A DNA stretch of 64,000 nt from Candidatus Acidiferrum typicum. Its GTDB lineage: Bacteria; Acidobacteriota; Terriglobia; Acidiferrales; UBA7541. The notes under the pieces are model-generated. The model worked only from the letters and a program-made list of their open reading frames with translations. It did not search any database and was not told the DNA's origin. Position 1 is the stretch's first letter. Each line of letters starts with the position of its first letter. Below, one piece after another: positions 7,789-16,900 of this stretch. The stretch is taken from the NCBI GenBank assembly GCA_002478115.1, contig DLMH01000014.1:104904-168903 (forward strand), read 5' to 3'. A program made the translations under genes and the position numbers.

Positions 7789-8454
7789 GTGTGCCACTTT
7801 TTGAGCGCTATGGCAGCAATCATGTCGGCGGGACTTTGCTTTGCGGAGGCACCTCCTCCGAACGCTGGTCCGTTTGAATCTGCGGATATCGTTTCCGCAA
7901 CGGACGTCGCGTATCCCCTGCAGAGTATCTCTGTCGGCACGGTCGTGCTGGAAATTACAGTCAGTGAAAAGGGCGAGGTAGAGGATGTTCAGCCCATCCG
8001 TGAAATTCAGTCGCTGACCGAGGCAGCAGTGAAATCGGTCAGGACCTGGCACTTCAAGTCGGCTTTACAGGACGGCAAGCCCACACGATCACGTACTGTT
8101 GTGGCTGTTACGTTCAACCCTGCAGTGTCCCTCGCTCAAAACGTACCTCTTTCCCCACTCTCTGCGACAGAGCCCTCATCTCGTCCGGTTCTGGAACCCG
8201 AGCCGCTCAAAGTTGTGGCTGCAAGTTTTCTGCAATATCCCGTGAACAGCGTGACCACGGGTACTGTCGTCGTGCGGGTCACAGTCGATAGTAACGGCCG
8301 AGCCGAAAACACGATACCGATCCGCGACATTGCTTCTCTCACTGCGCCGTGCATACGTGTCGTGAAGGAATGGAAATTCGAGCCTGCACAGTTTCGGGGG
8401 AAGCCTATACCCTCGTCCATTGCACTCGCATTTGTGCTTCGGGTCCCGAATTGA
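7789..8454 (+). CDS. secreted protein with two TonB C-terminal-like domains
   Basis: A 221-residue protein with a probable N-terminal signal segment (AAIMSAGLCFAEA) and two tandem domains of about 80 residues resembling the TonB C-terminal fold. The first contains YPLQSISVGTVVLEITVSEKGEV and VRTWHFKSA, the second YPVNSVTTGTVVVRVTVDSNGRA and VKEWKFEPA. A Pro-rich linker separates them. It lacks the N-terminal membrane anchor and Pro-rich arm of a true TonB, so energy transduction to outer-membrane receptors is doubtful; a periplasmic or surface role is likelier. GTG is used as start with GGGAG 6 bases before. A strong promoter-like sequence and long leader lie upstream. Confidence 0.75.
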   Translation: MCHFLSAMAAIMSAGLCFAEAPPPNAGPFESADIVSATDVAYPLQSISVGTVVLEITVSEKGEVEDVQPIREIQSLTEAAVKSVRTWHFKSALQDGKPTRSRTVVAVTFNPAVSLAQNVPLSPLSATEPSSRPVLEPEPLKVVAASFLQYPVNSVTTGTVVVRVTVDSNGRAENTIPIRDIASLTAPCIRVVKEWKFEPAQFRGKPIPSSIALAFVLRVPN

Positions 8455-8533
8455 ATCCACGAGCGAGTTCCCTCCGACACGACGGCTGTATTGCAGCAAG
8501 GTTTCTCCTGCCCTTAGCTCTTCTCCCCAGCGG

Positions 8534-9454
8534 CTATTTCTTTGGAGTTGTCTTCCCTGTCTTGATTTTCGCCAGTTCGTAATCAATGTATTGCTGGATC
8601 GTGTGCGGATCCGCGCCAGAGATTCTGCGGCCGTTGACGAACACCGTAGGGGTGCTGCGCACTTCAAGCAATTGTCCGTTAGCGAGGCTGGCGTCCACTT
8701 CGGCGGCAGCTTGCGGGCTGGCCAGGCAGGACTTGAAGGTGTCCGCGTTCAGGCCGGCGCGCCCGGCGAAGTCCAGCATCTTGTCCCATGCGGTGGCCGC
8801 GGAAATAAGGTCCTGGTTGTCGTAGAGCAGGTCATACATCTTCCAGAAGGCCTTGGGGTTCTGCTGGTAGGCGCATCGCCCTGCCAGGGCCGCAGTACGC
8901 GCCCATGGGTGGATGGCATCGATGGGAAAATCCTTGAAGATGACCTTCACCTGGGGGTAGCTGGGCAAGAGACCGCGTAGTGCGTCGTGGAGGTTGCGAC
9001 ACACCGGGCATTCGAAGTCGGAGTACTCGACGAGCGTGATGGGGGCTTTGGGATCGCCAAGAACGGGTGCATTGGCGGTCTGCATCTTGGATATGTTTTC
9101 GGCCAGCGGGTCGGTGGTGAGGTCCGAGATTTCCCCGCGCAATAGGTACCGGCCATCCTTAGTTAAATACATTTTAAGATTCTCCGAGCCTTCCGCGGAC
9201 TTCACCACGATGGGCACCTCCAGAATGCCGGAGGTGCCAAGCTCCGTGGGTGTGGCCACGGTGATCTGCACCTCCGGGCCCAGGGCGAAATAATAGCGAA
9301 GAAAGGCTTCCACCTTCTGTGCGGGCGACGCAGCGGTGGCTGCCGCGGGCTGTTGCGCCATGGTGCCGGCCGCGGCGAGCAGGAAAAGTACGAGCAGCGC
9401 GAGCTTGAGTGTGTTTTTCACGCGAGTCCTCTTTATATTTCCGTTCATGTTCAT
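8534..9454 (-). CDS. DsbA-like thiol:disulfide oxidoreductase
   Basis: A 306-residue exported protein. An N-terminal signal segment (LALLVLFLLAAAGTMAQ, about 18-34) is followed by an accessory region (about 45-125) and a DsbA/thioredoxin-fold domain with the active site CPVC at 149-152 in the context YSDFECPVCR. The cis-Pro loop RSTPTVFVNG is present near residue 260. It should catalyse thiol-disulfide exchange in the periplasm. The start overlaps the end of nadE by 4 bases, so it is translated from the same message. As no CcmG is present in the cytochrome c cluster, a distant role in that pathway is conceivable, but nothing links them directly. Confidence 0.85.
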   Translation of the reverse strand: MNMNGNIKRTRVKNTLKLALLVLFLLAAAGTMAQQPAAATAASPAQKVEAFLRYYFALGPEVQITVATPTELGTSGILEVPIVVKSAEGSENLKMYLTKDGRYLLRGEISDLTTDPLAENISKMQTANAPVLGDPKAPITLVEYSDFECPVCRNLHDALRGLLPSYPQVKVIFKDFPIDAIHPWARTAALAGRCAYQQNPKAFWKMYDLLYDNQDLISAATAWDKMLDFAGRAGLNADTFKSCLASPQAAAEVDASLANGQLLEVRSTPTVFVNGRRISGADPHTIQQYIDYELAKIKTGKTTPKK

Positions 9455-11091
9455 GGGATGAAGCGCTGGGCAATCGGAAACGGCCGTCCGAAACCGAATG
9501 CGCGCGAGGTGATCTTCAACCCTGGTGCGGCCTGCTTCCTCTTATACTCGTTGCCATCCACGCGCACCGCGATATCGCGGACGAGCTTTAAATCATAGCC
9601 AAATTCGGCCGCAATCTCCTCTGGCGTTTTCACTTCCTCAATATAAGCCTTCAGGATGGCGTCCAACACCTCGTAGGGCGGCAGGGAATCCGTGTCCTTC
9701 TGATTGGGCCGCAACTCGGCGGAGGGCGGCTTTTCGAGGGTCGCGCGGGGGATTACTTCCCTTTCGCGATTGATGTGCTGGGCCAGCGCGTAGACCATCA
9801 TCTTCGGCACATCGGAAATCACGGCCAGCCCGCCGGCCATGTCGCCATAGAGTGTGCAGTAGCCAACGGCGATCTCCGATTTGTTTCCGGTGCTGAGAAC
9901 CATGGACCCATATTTATTGGAGAGGGCCATCAGGTAATTACCGCGGATGCGCGCCTGAATGTTTTCTTCACTGGCATCCGGCGGACGGTTGCCAAACGCG
10001 GGGGCCAGGACCTGATTGTAGGCGTCGAAGACACTGGCGATGGGAATGGTCAGGAACGGTATGCCCAGATTCTGCGCCAGGGCCTTCGCGTCGGTCTTGC
10101 TGCCATCAGAGGAGAATGGCCCCGGCATGGAGACACCGAGGACGTTCGCGCTGCCCAGGGCTTCCACAGCAAGACAGGCGACCACGGCGGAATCCACGCC
10201 GCCACTCAAGCCGACGATGGCCTTCGTGAAGCGGCATTTGCAGACGTAGTCGCGGGTGCCGGTCACCAGCGCCCGGTGGGCGTAGGCAATCTCCGTGGCG
10301 GGCTGCTCATGGAGGTCGCCCTTGCCGGTGACGGTATCGAAGAGGACGATGTCTTCCTCAAAGGCTTTGGCTTGGGCGGCCACTTCCCCGCTGGCGGTCA
10401 GGGCCATGCTGGCGCCATCGAAGATCAGCGAATCGTCGCCGCCAACCTGATTGACATAAATCACCGGGCGCTGGTGATGCATGGCGATGGAGCGCAGCAT
10501 GTCCACGCGCAGGAAGCGCTTGTCAATAGTGTAGGGCGAAGCCGAGAGGTTGATGAGCACGCTGGCGCCCTGGGAAATGAGTTCGGTGACCGGGTCGCGG
10601 GCGTACAGCGGCTTGTTCCAAAAGTTTTTGTCGTTCCAGACGTCTTCGCAGACGGTGATGCCGAGCTGCTCGCGGCCCATGCCGTAAACGTATTGCTTTT
10701 CACCGGGTTGGAAATAGCGGGACTCGTCGAAAACGTCGTAAGTGGGCAGAAGCATTTTGCTCTGCTCGAACACGACGCGGCCTTCGCAAATGAGCGCGGC
10801 TTTGTTGGCAATGGACTTCCCTGCCCTGGCGTGGTCCACGCGGCCGGCGTAGCCGACGATGGCCGGAAGCGGCATTTGCGCGGCGAGTTCTTTCAGCGTG
10901 TCGTGATTGCGCTGGATGAAGGCGGGGCGCTCCAGAAGGTCGAGCGGGAGATAGCCGCAGATACAGAGTTCCGAGAAGACCGCGAGTTCCGCGCCGTGGC
11001 GCTTGGCTTCCGCTGCAAGCGTAAGAATGCGTGAGGAATTACCTTCGAAGTCGCCGACTGTGGGATTGAATTGGGCGAGGGCTATTTTCAT
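9451..11091 (-). CDS. nadE: glutamine-dependent NAD+ synthetase
   Basis: A 546-residue two-domain enzyme that makes NAD+ from deamido-NAD+, ATP and glutamine-derived ammonia in the cytoplasm. The N-terminal nitrilase-type glutaminase domain (about 1-265) has the catalytic triad Glu41 (FSELC), Lys112 (SKMLLP) and Cys148 (TVCED). The C-terminal synthetase domain has the ATP-binding SGGVDS at 296-301 and STGNKSE. The length matches the glutamine-dependent form. It is the first gene of a two-gene unit with the DsbA-like gene, which starts 4 bases inside its end. Confidence 0.95.
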   Translation of the reverse strand: MKIALAQFNPTVGDFEGNSSRILTLAAEAKRHGAELAVFSELCICGYLPLDLLERPAFIQRNHDTLKELAAQMPLPAIVGYAGRVDHARAGKSIANKAALICEGRVVFEQSKMLLPTYDVFDESRYFQPGEKQYVYGMGREQLGITVCEDVWNDKNFWNKPLYARDPVTELISQGASVLINLSASPYTIDKRFLRVDMLRSIAMHHQRPVIYVNQVGGDDSLIFDGASMALTASGEVAAQAKAFEEDIVLFDTVTGKGDLHEQPATEIAYAHRALVTGTRDYVCKCRFTKAIVGLSGGVDSAVVACLAVEALGSANVLGVSMPGPFSSDGSKTDAKALAQNLGIPFLTIPIASVFDAYNQVLAPAFGNRPPDASEENIQARIRGNYLMALSNKYGSMVLSTGNKSEIAVGYCTLYGDMAGGLAVISDVPKMMVYALAQHINREREVIPRATLEKPPSAELRPNQKDTDSLPPYEVLDAILKAYIEEVKTPEEIAAEFGYDLKLVRDIAVRVDGNEYKRKQAAPGLKITSRAFGFGRPFPIAQRFIP

Positions 11092-11453
11092 CCGCGTTAA
11101 AGATTAGAATAAGTGGGCCGCCGGGAGAATGCAAATGGGGGAGTTGTGGGGCGGGGTCAGTTTCCGGTTAGCGCGTTCTATAAGAGGGGATGTCAAGAGG
11201 AATACTTCGCCCCCGGCTGGAGCGCGCGGAGACAATTTGGTGCAAGCACGTCGAGAATCCGCGGTAAGGGTAACGGATTCCCCGGTCAACGCCCATCGAT
11301 CCGCCGCATGATTCGCTCCGCCTTGGTTTTAAGAGGTGTCTCATTTCGCACAGATTGCCAGACCCCTCTTTTGGTTAAATGGACATGGAGTCTCGGGGCC
11401 CATGAAGGTTCACCTAAGGAATGTAAGGCATTCTGGTGCCATTCAGGATTGAC
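11092..11453. other. intergenic region between nadE and the Crp/Fnr-type gene
   Basis: A 362-base divergent gap. It must hold promoters for both neighbours, but I could not place convincing -35/-10 pairs. No hairpin repeat family member or gene is seen. Confidence 0.5.
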
Positions 11454-12203
11454 ATGAGTGGGAAAAACTTTCGAGTCGTACAGGCGGGCGAACGGACCAA
11501 CGTCGATGGGAAGCCAGTAAGCAACAAAGTACTGTTGGCAACGCCCGATAATGAATACCAGTTGATGCGTCCTGACTTGATGTACGTCGATCTGCCGGAT
11601 CGTCTTAGCCTTCATGAGGCGACTCAAACCATCGAGTTCGTCTATTTTCCGAACCGAGGAATGGTTTCTCAAGTTGTGGTAACCAAAGACGGTCGAACCG
11701 TGGAAGTGGGTGTGGTGGGTAACGAGGGCTATGTTGGGGCAGGATTGGCTGTTGGCTTGAGCAGAAGTTCAGTACGTGAAATAGTCCAGATCGCCGGCGA
11801 TGGCTTCCGAATCGTGGGAAATGCGCTAGAACGCATTCTGCGGTCGGCTCCGCAATTGCAGATGATCTTGAGCAGGCATACGGGTCTTCAAGGGATGCAA
11901 GTCGCACAGACCGCGGCGTGCAATCGGCTGCACGATATACAGCAGCGTCTCTCGCGGTGGCTGCTGATGACTCAGGACAGGGTGGATTCCGGAGTGCTCC
12001 CGATCACCCACGATTTCATTGCGACCATGATGGGTACCGACCGATCCACGGTGAGCCTGGCAGCGGCGGCGCTGCAAAAAAAAGCCATCATAGAATACGT
12101 GCGCGGTGCAGTGAAGGTTGTGAACCGCAGAAAACTCGAAAAATCCGCCTGTGAGTGCTACAACGTCATTCGGCAGTTCGAGGATGACCTCGGATTGAGA
12201 TAG
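11454..12203 (+). CDS. Crp/Fnr-family transcriptional regulator
   Basis: A 249-residue protein. The N-terminal half (about 30-140) is a cyclic-nucleotide-binding-type beta roll (IEFVYFPNRGMVSQVVV, GNEGYVGAGLAVG). The C-terminal half has a winged helix-turn-helix of the Crp type (THDFIATMMGTDRSTVSLAAAAL, then a basic wing). There is no Fe-S cysteine cluster like that of Fnr. The ATG at 11454 has AGGA 6 bases upstream; an in-frame GTG at 11436 is less likely. It stands alone between nadE and small genes. Many acidobacterial genomes carry numerous members of this family; the signal is unknown. Confidence 0.85.
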   Translation: MSGKNFRVVQAGERTNVDGKPVSNKVLLATPDNEYQLMRPDLMYVDLPDRLSLHEATQTIEFVYFPNRGMVSQVVVTKDGRTVEVGVVGNEGYVGAGLAVGLSRSSVREIVQIAGDGFRIVGNALERILRSAPQLQMILSRHTGLQGMQVAQTAACNRLHDIQQRLSRWLLMTQDRVDSGVLPITHDFIATMMGTDRSTVSLAAAALQKKAIIEYVRGAVKVVNRRKLEKSACECYNVIRQFEDDLGLR

Positions 12204-12431
12204 CATTTCTCGCCAGTGTTGGATACCCCACAGACAGCAACCTCTTTCTATCGCTAATGTTTAGGCACTGTGTATCCACTTCGGTTTTGATGTGTGTTCA
12301 AAAGCGGTGACTGGGGCGGAACATCGCTCACGGCAATGAAAAGAGCCGCATTTGTCGTCGCAGGGCCGTCAAAGCCCAATGTTACACCGTCATGCAAAGA
12401 AGCATAACCGCAGCAAATCTCTAGGGGTGCC

Positions 12432-12665
12432 ATGGGGGCGATGCGTCGCAAACTGGTGTGGGTCGAAAAACAGAATTTTCAGGGCTGGGCTTGCACCGAA
12501 TGCGCATGGGCGTTCAACCCTTCAGGGCCGCTCGTTGGCGGATCAATTGTCGAGATGATGGCAATCTACAAACGACAGCGCGACAAGGAGTTCACATCTC
12601 ATGTCTGTGCCAAGCACCCGAGAGTCACAAAAAAATCCCCGTTAACCAAATCACTCGCGGGCTGA
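12432..12665 (+). CDS. small hypothetical protein with CxxC-type cysteines
   Basis: A 77-residue protein with WACTECAWAF near the N-terminus and HVCAKHP near residue 58, which together suggest a small zinc-binding fold. The start has AGGGG upstream of the ATG. I remember similar short proteins with the motif KQNFQGW...CSECAWVF in multiple copies in acidobacterial genomes, but cannot search here. There is no signal peptide, and the function is unknown. Confidence 0.6.
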   Translation: MGAMRRKLVWVEKQNFQGWACTECAWAFNPSGPLVGGSIVEMMAIYKRQRDKEFTSHVCAKHPRVTKKSPLTKSLAG

Positions 12666-12847
12666 ATGCTCCGTGATTCTCGTGTTCGTGCAAAGCAACT
12701 ACCCTTTAAAGCAGGATATTGAAGCGGCGTACGAGGATTTTCCCACAGTCGGAATACAAATGAGCGGAGGGCAGACTTAGGGATTCTGAAACAGCATCGA
12801 GTCTTGCACTATCCAGTTTGCCCGATTTGCTGCAAAGAGGTGCCGCT

Positions 12848-13051
12848 ATGAACCCCGCCTTCGACATTCTGAAGAAGATTGGCGCCGTAAATTTCGAATG
12901 GGTTGAAGCCGTTCGAGACTTGCAAACCGCCGAGGCCAGGATCCAGGAACTCCAAGCGCGTTCACCCGGCGAGTACGTCGTCTTCAGCCAGCGCACTCAA
13001 GAAATTGTCGGCAGGTTCAACTCTCCGAAGGCGGGCGCGGGAGAGACTTGA
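12848..13051 (+). CDS. small hypothetical protein
   Basis: A 67-residue protein with the pattern FDILKKIGAVNFEWVEAVRDLQTAEARIQEL and SPGEYVVFSQRTQEIV, probably alpha/beta. AGAGGT lies 6 bases before the ATG at 12848, so the longer frame from 12818 is rejected. It resembles a short protein family I recall from acidobacteria, of unknown function. It lies 182 bases after another small conserved-looking gene. Confidence 0.6.
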   Translation: MNPAFDILKKIGAVNFEWVEAVRDLQTAEARIQELQARSPGEYVVFSQRTQEIVGRFNSPKAGAGET

Positions 13052-13186
13052 AATCCATGGCTTGGGATTGCTGCGCTTTCTGACGTGGCCAGCGCATTCG
13101 GCAACACCCCCGAGCCGGGTCATGCGCTATCCGACTTGGCACCAACGGGCCAACTGTGACCGAAGATCCGCCAGGTGGCTTTGGAG

Positions 13187-13214
13187 TTGATTCCCATTCT
13201 GAGGTAAGTATAGT
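13187..13214 (+). promoter_or_regulatory. possible promoter of the VWFA-related gene
   Basis: TTGATT at 13187-13192 and TATAGT at 13209-13214, with 16 bases between. This is the only convincing -35/-10-like pair in the 301-base gap 13052-13352; nothing else is seen there. Confidence 0.35.
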
Positions 13215-13352
13215 TATTAGGCATGAGGCACGTAGCGTAGCCTTTAACTTGTACCCTTATCGACCTTGACTCCCGTCTATCTCAATAGCGCCTCGTTCGC
13301 TCCAAATCAGCGAAGTGCTCCCGTGGAGATCCGTCGGCAAAGGGAGAAACTC

Positions 13353-14405
13353 ATGTTCATCCGCGCGCGTCTCGGCCTTTCTATTCTCGCGCTTCTGCTA
13401 TCCACCGCTGCAGTTTCTGCTCAACAGATTAGTCCGTCATCCCAACCTGGCGACGGTAAGATCTACCTTGACATCGTCGTCACTCCGAAATCCGGGCCCC
13501 CTGTTTCCGGTCTTCAGCAGCAAGACTTCACTCTCCTGGATGACAAAGTCCCGCGGACCATCACCTCCTTTCAGGCCCTCGGCGGCAGCCAGGCTCCCAT
13601 TGAGGTCATTCTGGTAGTTGATGCGATCAACAGCCCTTACGAGAGCGTCTCCTACGTACGCGGAGAGATCGACAAATTCCTCCGTGCCGATGGAGGTCGC
13701 CTCGCACACCCCACAGCCCTTGCCCTTTTAACAGACAAAGGCCTGCAAACTCAGGAGGGGTTCTCAAGCGACGGCAACGCGCTTAGTGCCTTACTGGATC
13801 AGTCCTCGGTGGGCCTCCGTACCATCCGCCGCTCTAGCGGCTACTACGGCGCAGCCGAACGCTACCAGCTCTCCATCGACGCCCTGCATCAGCTTACAGC
13901 GCGCGAGGTCCCGCGTCCGGGGCGCAAGGTCATTCTCTGGGTTTCTCCTGGCTGGCCTCTACTCTCCGGCCCCGGCACCGAGCTCGGCTCGAAGCAACTG
14001 CAGGAGCTCTTCGCGGATATTGTCAGCCTCTCGACTCAGCTCCGGCAGGCCCGCATCACCCTTTACAGCATCGATCCTCAAGGCACCACCGATTTCGCCA
14101 GCGCCGCGTACTATAAGCAGTTCCTCAAAGGTATTCGGGAATCTAGCAAAGCCCAGCCTGGTGACCTGGAGCTCCAAGTACTCGCCACGCAGAGCGGCGG
14201 TCTTGCCCTCAGCCTAAGCAACGACGTCGCCGCCGGCCTGAATGAATGCCTCGCTGATACAGAGGCCTACTACGAAATCTCCTTCGATCCACCCCCCGCC
14301 GATAAGCGAGACGAATACCACCATCTGGAAATCCGACTGTCGAAGGGCGGCCTAACCGCGCGCACTCGTCAAGGCTATTACGCGCAACCTTCCCCGCACC
14401 AGTAA
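13353..14405 (+). CDS. secreted VWFA-related protein
   Basis: A 350-residue exported protein of the VWFA-related type typical of Acidobacteriota. A signal peptide (LGLSILALLLSTAAVSAQ, about 7-24) is followed by a short beta domain (IYLDIVVTPKSGPPVSGL, with QDFTLLDDK) and a VWFA-like domain starting at PIEVILVVDAINSPY. The metal-site DxSxS is replaced by DAINS, so a complete MIDAS is not evident. The C-terminus has the usual YEISFDPPP and RQGYYA elements. The start at 13353 is chosen for the GGGAG site upstream and for the signal peptide. It converges on a second VWFA-related gene. Its role is unknown; protein-protein interaction in the periplasm or at the surface is likely. Confidence 0.8.
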   Translation: MFIRARLGLSILALLLSTAAVSAQQISPSSQPGDGKIYLDIVVTPKSGPPVSGLQQQDFTLLDDKVPRTITSFQALGGSQAPIEVILVVDAINSPYESVSYVRGEIDKFLRADGGRLAHPTALALLTDKGLQTQEGFSSDGNALSALLDQSSVGLRTIRRSSGYYGAAERYQLSIDALHQLTAREVPRPGRKVILWVSPGWPLLSGPGTELGSKQLQELFADIVSLSTQLRQARITLYSIDPQGTTDFASAAYYKQFLKGIRESSKAQPGDLELQVLATQSGGLALSLSNDVAAGLNECLADTEAYYEISFDPPPADKRDEYHHLEIRLSKGGLTARTRQGYYAQPSPHQ

Positions 14406-14422
14406 CGCCAAGGTGGAGCGTC

Positions 14423-15577
14423 TTAGCGGTCCAGGTAAAAGCCATCCCGTGTTTGCACGATGACGTCCTTTTGCTTCACGGTGAGCTGCAGCTTGTGATA
14501 GCCCACGGGAGTGTCCGCTTTCACCGGCGTGTACCCCAGGCTGTATTGATAGCGTAGTTCTTCATCAATGGCGTCGAAAATTTTGTCGATGGGCTCTTTC
14601 TTGGAAACTTCAAAGAAGCGTCCGCCGGTAGCTTCGGACATCTGTTTAAGGACTTTCTTTCCGTCGGGATGCGATTCTTCCGTGCGTGGCGGATAACCGC
14701 CGCCCCTTCCGCCTCTCCCGCCCATTCCGCCCCCCATGTGCGGACCGCCGTATCCTCCCCCGTTTCCATAGCCTTCCTTATCCGCGAACAGGATGCAATA
14801 AACGAGGGTGTCGGCGCGCTGCGCGGTCGCGATGGCTTCCTCCAAATTTTCTTTGCTGCCGTGATCCACGCCATCGGTGAGGATGATGACGGCCTTGCGG
14901 CCTGGCTGTTTCTTCATCAATTCGTCGGACGCCAGGAAAACCGCGTCGTAGAGCAATGTGCCGCCTCCGCCCCGGCCGTACGAACCATGTCCACCGCCGC
15001 CTCCTCCGCTGCCGCCCGAGGAACCGCCCGAGGAGCCACCGCTACCGCTCTGCGAGAATTGTGGCGTATCAATATGATCGATCGCCGCCTGCAGTTTATC
15101 GCGGGAAGATGTCAGGTCCTGCAGGAGCGTAACTTCACGGTCGAACTGGATGACAAAGGCTTTGTCCTTGTCCACGCGTAAAACCTGATCCAGAAATGTG
15201 CGGCTGGCGGCGCGCTCCTGATCCAGGACGCGTCTTTGGCTCATGCTGGTGTCCACCAACAATCCCAGCGTCAGCGGGAGATCCGATTCCTTCGCAAAAT
15301 AGGTAATTGTCTGGGGCTTGCCGTCCTGTTCCAGAGCAAAATCATCCTTGGTCAAATTGCGGACGATGTTCCCCTTCTTATCGCGCACCGTGGCAAGCAG
15401 GTTGACGGCGTTGACATCCAGGGTGATGGGCGGGCCCTGTTGGCTGCGCACCGGCAAATCCGCAAGGAGCAGTAGAGCGGCGAAGAACAGAAGGCTCCGC
15501 TTGGGCCATCCCCGTTGATTCTGCTGTGGGTCAACAGACTGAATCTTAGACACCCTTTTAGACCTCCGCCCCATCAT
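14423..15577 (-). CDS. secreted VWFA-related protein with Gly-rich loops
   Basis: An exported VWFA-related protein of about 384 residues. The signal peptide is LLFFAALLLLADLPVRSQ, followed by a beta domain (DVNAVNLLATVRDKKGNIVRNL) and a VWFA domain with an apparently intact MIDAS motif DTSMS. Two very Gly-rich insertions, one Ser/Gly and one Gly/Arg/Met, interrupt the domain. The C-terminal YQYSLGYTP and TRDGFYLDR are the usual family ending. An ATG at 15583, two codons earlier, and 15658 are other possible starts. It lies tail to tail with the other VWFA-related gene, 17 bases apart. Confidence 0.8.
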   Translation of the reverse strand: MMGRRSKRVSKIQSVDPQQNQRGWPKRSLLFFAALLLLADLPVRSQQGPPITLDVNAVNLLATVRDKKGNIVRNLTKDDFALEQDGKPQTITYFAKESDLPLTLGLLVDTSMSQRRVLDQERAASRTFLDQVLRVDKDKAFVIQFDREVTLLQDLTSSRDKLQAAIDHIDTPQFSQSGSGGSSGGSSGGSGGGGGGHGSYGRGGGGTLLYDAVFLASDELMKKQPGRKAVIILTDGVDHGSKENLEEAIATAQRADTLVYCILFADKEGYGNGGGYGGPHMGGGMGGRGGRGGGYPPRTEESHPDGKKVLKQMSEATGGRFFEVSKKEPIDKIFDAIDEELRYQYSLGYTPVKADTPVGYHKLQLTVKQKDVIVQTRDGFYLDR

Positions 15578-15826
15578 GGCCATGGACCAGCGCTTCCCTT
15601 CTGCCGGATCTGCATCGTTGGTTGAGGCCAGGTAGACACAATTCCGCCGCACGTCCACCTGAAGGATAATTCCCTGCCCGCCCCCAAAAGGTTCCTGGCA
15701 ACCGGGAACTGACTGACTTCCGGTGCTGTCCCCTATCTGGAGATGTCAGCCTATGTAAGATGCAAGATCTTTTGATTGTGTGGCCAGCGAGTGCGGCCCG
15801 ATCCTCCCCGGCTGTCCGAGTTTTGG

Positions 15827-16669
15827 TCACGCTGTCGCGCTAGAAGCTGCATGCTTGAAAAACGCAAGCAATTCCGCGCTGATGCGGTCCTTGAGGGTCG
15901 AGCACATGCCGTGCGGCGCGCCCGCAATGACTTTCAGCGTTGCGCCCTTAACCAGCTTGGCCGAGAGGAGAGCCGAGGCGCCAATGGGCACGATTTGGTC
16001 ATCATCGCCGTGCAGGATGAGCGTTGGCACGTCGAACTTCTTGAGGTCTTCGGTGAAATCGGTTTCAGAGAAGGCCTTGATGCAGTCGTAGCAGGCTTTG
16101 TGTCCGGCCATCATGCCTTGCAGCCAGAAGGAATCCCGAAGGCCTTGCGAGACCTTGGAGCCAGGCCGGTTGGCGCCGTAGAACGGCGTGGTCAGCTCCT
16201 TGAAGAACTGCGAGCGGTCGTTGAGGACTCCGGCGCGGATCTGGTCGAACACCTCGATGGGCAAGCCACCAGGATTGGCGGGCGTCTTCAGCATCAGCGG
16301 AGTGACCGCGCCGATGAGCACCGCCTTGGCGACGCGCTTTGCGCCGTGGCGGCCTATGTACCGGGCGACTTCGCCGCCTCCCGTGGAGTGACCCACGTGG
16401 ATTGCGTTCTTCAGGTCGAGCGCCTCAACGAGGGCCGCGAGATCGTCGGCGTAGGTGTCCATCTCGTTGCCGTCCCAGGGCTGGCTGGAGCGACCGTGGC
16501 CGCGGCGGTCATGGGCAATGCAACGGTATCCACGGTCGGCCAGGAATATCATCTGGTCTTCCCAGGCGTCCGCGCTGAGGGGCCAGCCGTGGCTGAAAAC
16601 GACCGGTTGTCCCTTGCCCCAATCTTTGTAGTAAATCTGCGTACCGTCTTTAGTGGTGATCGTTGGCAT
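15827..16669 (-). CDS. alpha/beta hydrolase, chloroperoxidase/esterase-like
   Basis: A 280-residue alpha/beta-hydrolase of the cofactor-free haloperoxidase/esterase group. The nucleophile Ser95 is in GHSTGG, the acid is Asp223 or Asp224 in HGDDDQIVP, and the base is His253 in GAPHG. The oxyanion-type SHGWP is near 26-30. The length is normal for the family. It has no signal peptide, so it is probably cytoplasmic; the natural substrate cannot be predicted. It stands alone between the VWFA gene and the Fe-S carrier gene. Confidence 0.9.
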   Translation of the reverse strand: MPTITTKDGTQIYYKDWGKGQPVVFSHGWPLSADAWEDQMIFLADRGYRCIAHDRRGHGRSSQPWDGNEMDTYADDLAALVEALDLKNAIHVGHSTGGGEVARYIGRHGAKRVAKAVLIGAVTPLMLKTPANPGGLPIEVFDQIRAGVLNDRSQFFKELTTPFYGANRPGSKVSQGLRDSFWLQGMMAGHKACYDCIKAFSETDFTEDLKKFDVPTLILHGDDDQIVPIGASALLSAKLVKGATLKVIAGAPHGMCSTLKDRISAELLAFFKHAASSATA

Positions 16670-16780
16670 AGGTATTCTCCCGAGGTGTTTTAGGCTGAGG
16701 GGTAGAAGTATGGAGGAATCGTCTGCGACTTTCTAGTTCAAAGAGATTTCGTCTGCCGGGCCTTCCTTATAGTTGTGCGA

Positions 16781-16813
16781 CAAAAGAAAGGCTCCTGCGG
16801 TTAGGCAGGAGCC
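16781..16813 (-). terminator. intrinsic terminator of the Fe-S carrier gene
   Basis: On the minus strand the perfect 9-bp stem GGCTCCTGC/GCAGGAGCC with a 6-base loop (16790-16813) is followed by TTTCTTTTG. It lies about 90 bases past the end of the Fe-S carrier gene. A second small stem, GCGGACA/TGTCCGC, lies at 16842-16860. Confidence 0.75.
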
Positions 16814-16900
16814 GGGTAAGAGGCGCAAGATTTGTTGATTGTGCGGACATCGGGTGTCCGCCAGAGGCGGGCACCCCTACAAAGGCAAAACGGAGGCGAT

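Noticed and set aside
9775-11034. A 419-codon open frame on the plus strand across nadE
   Set aside because: Antisense to nadE, which has all its catalytic residues. No homology-like motifs are seen in the antisense frame.
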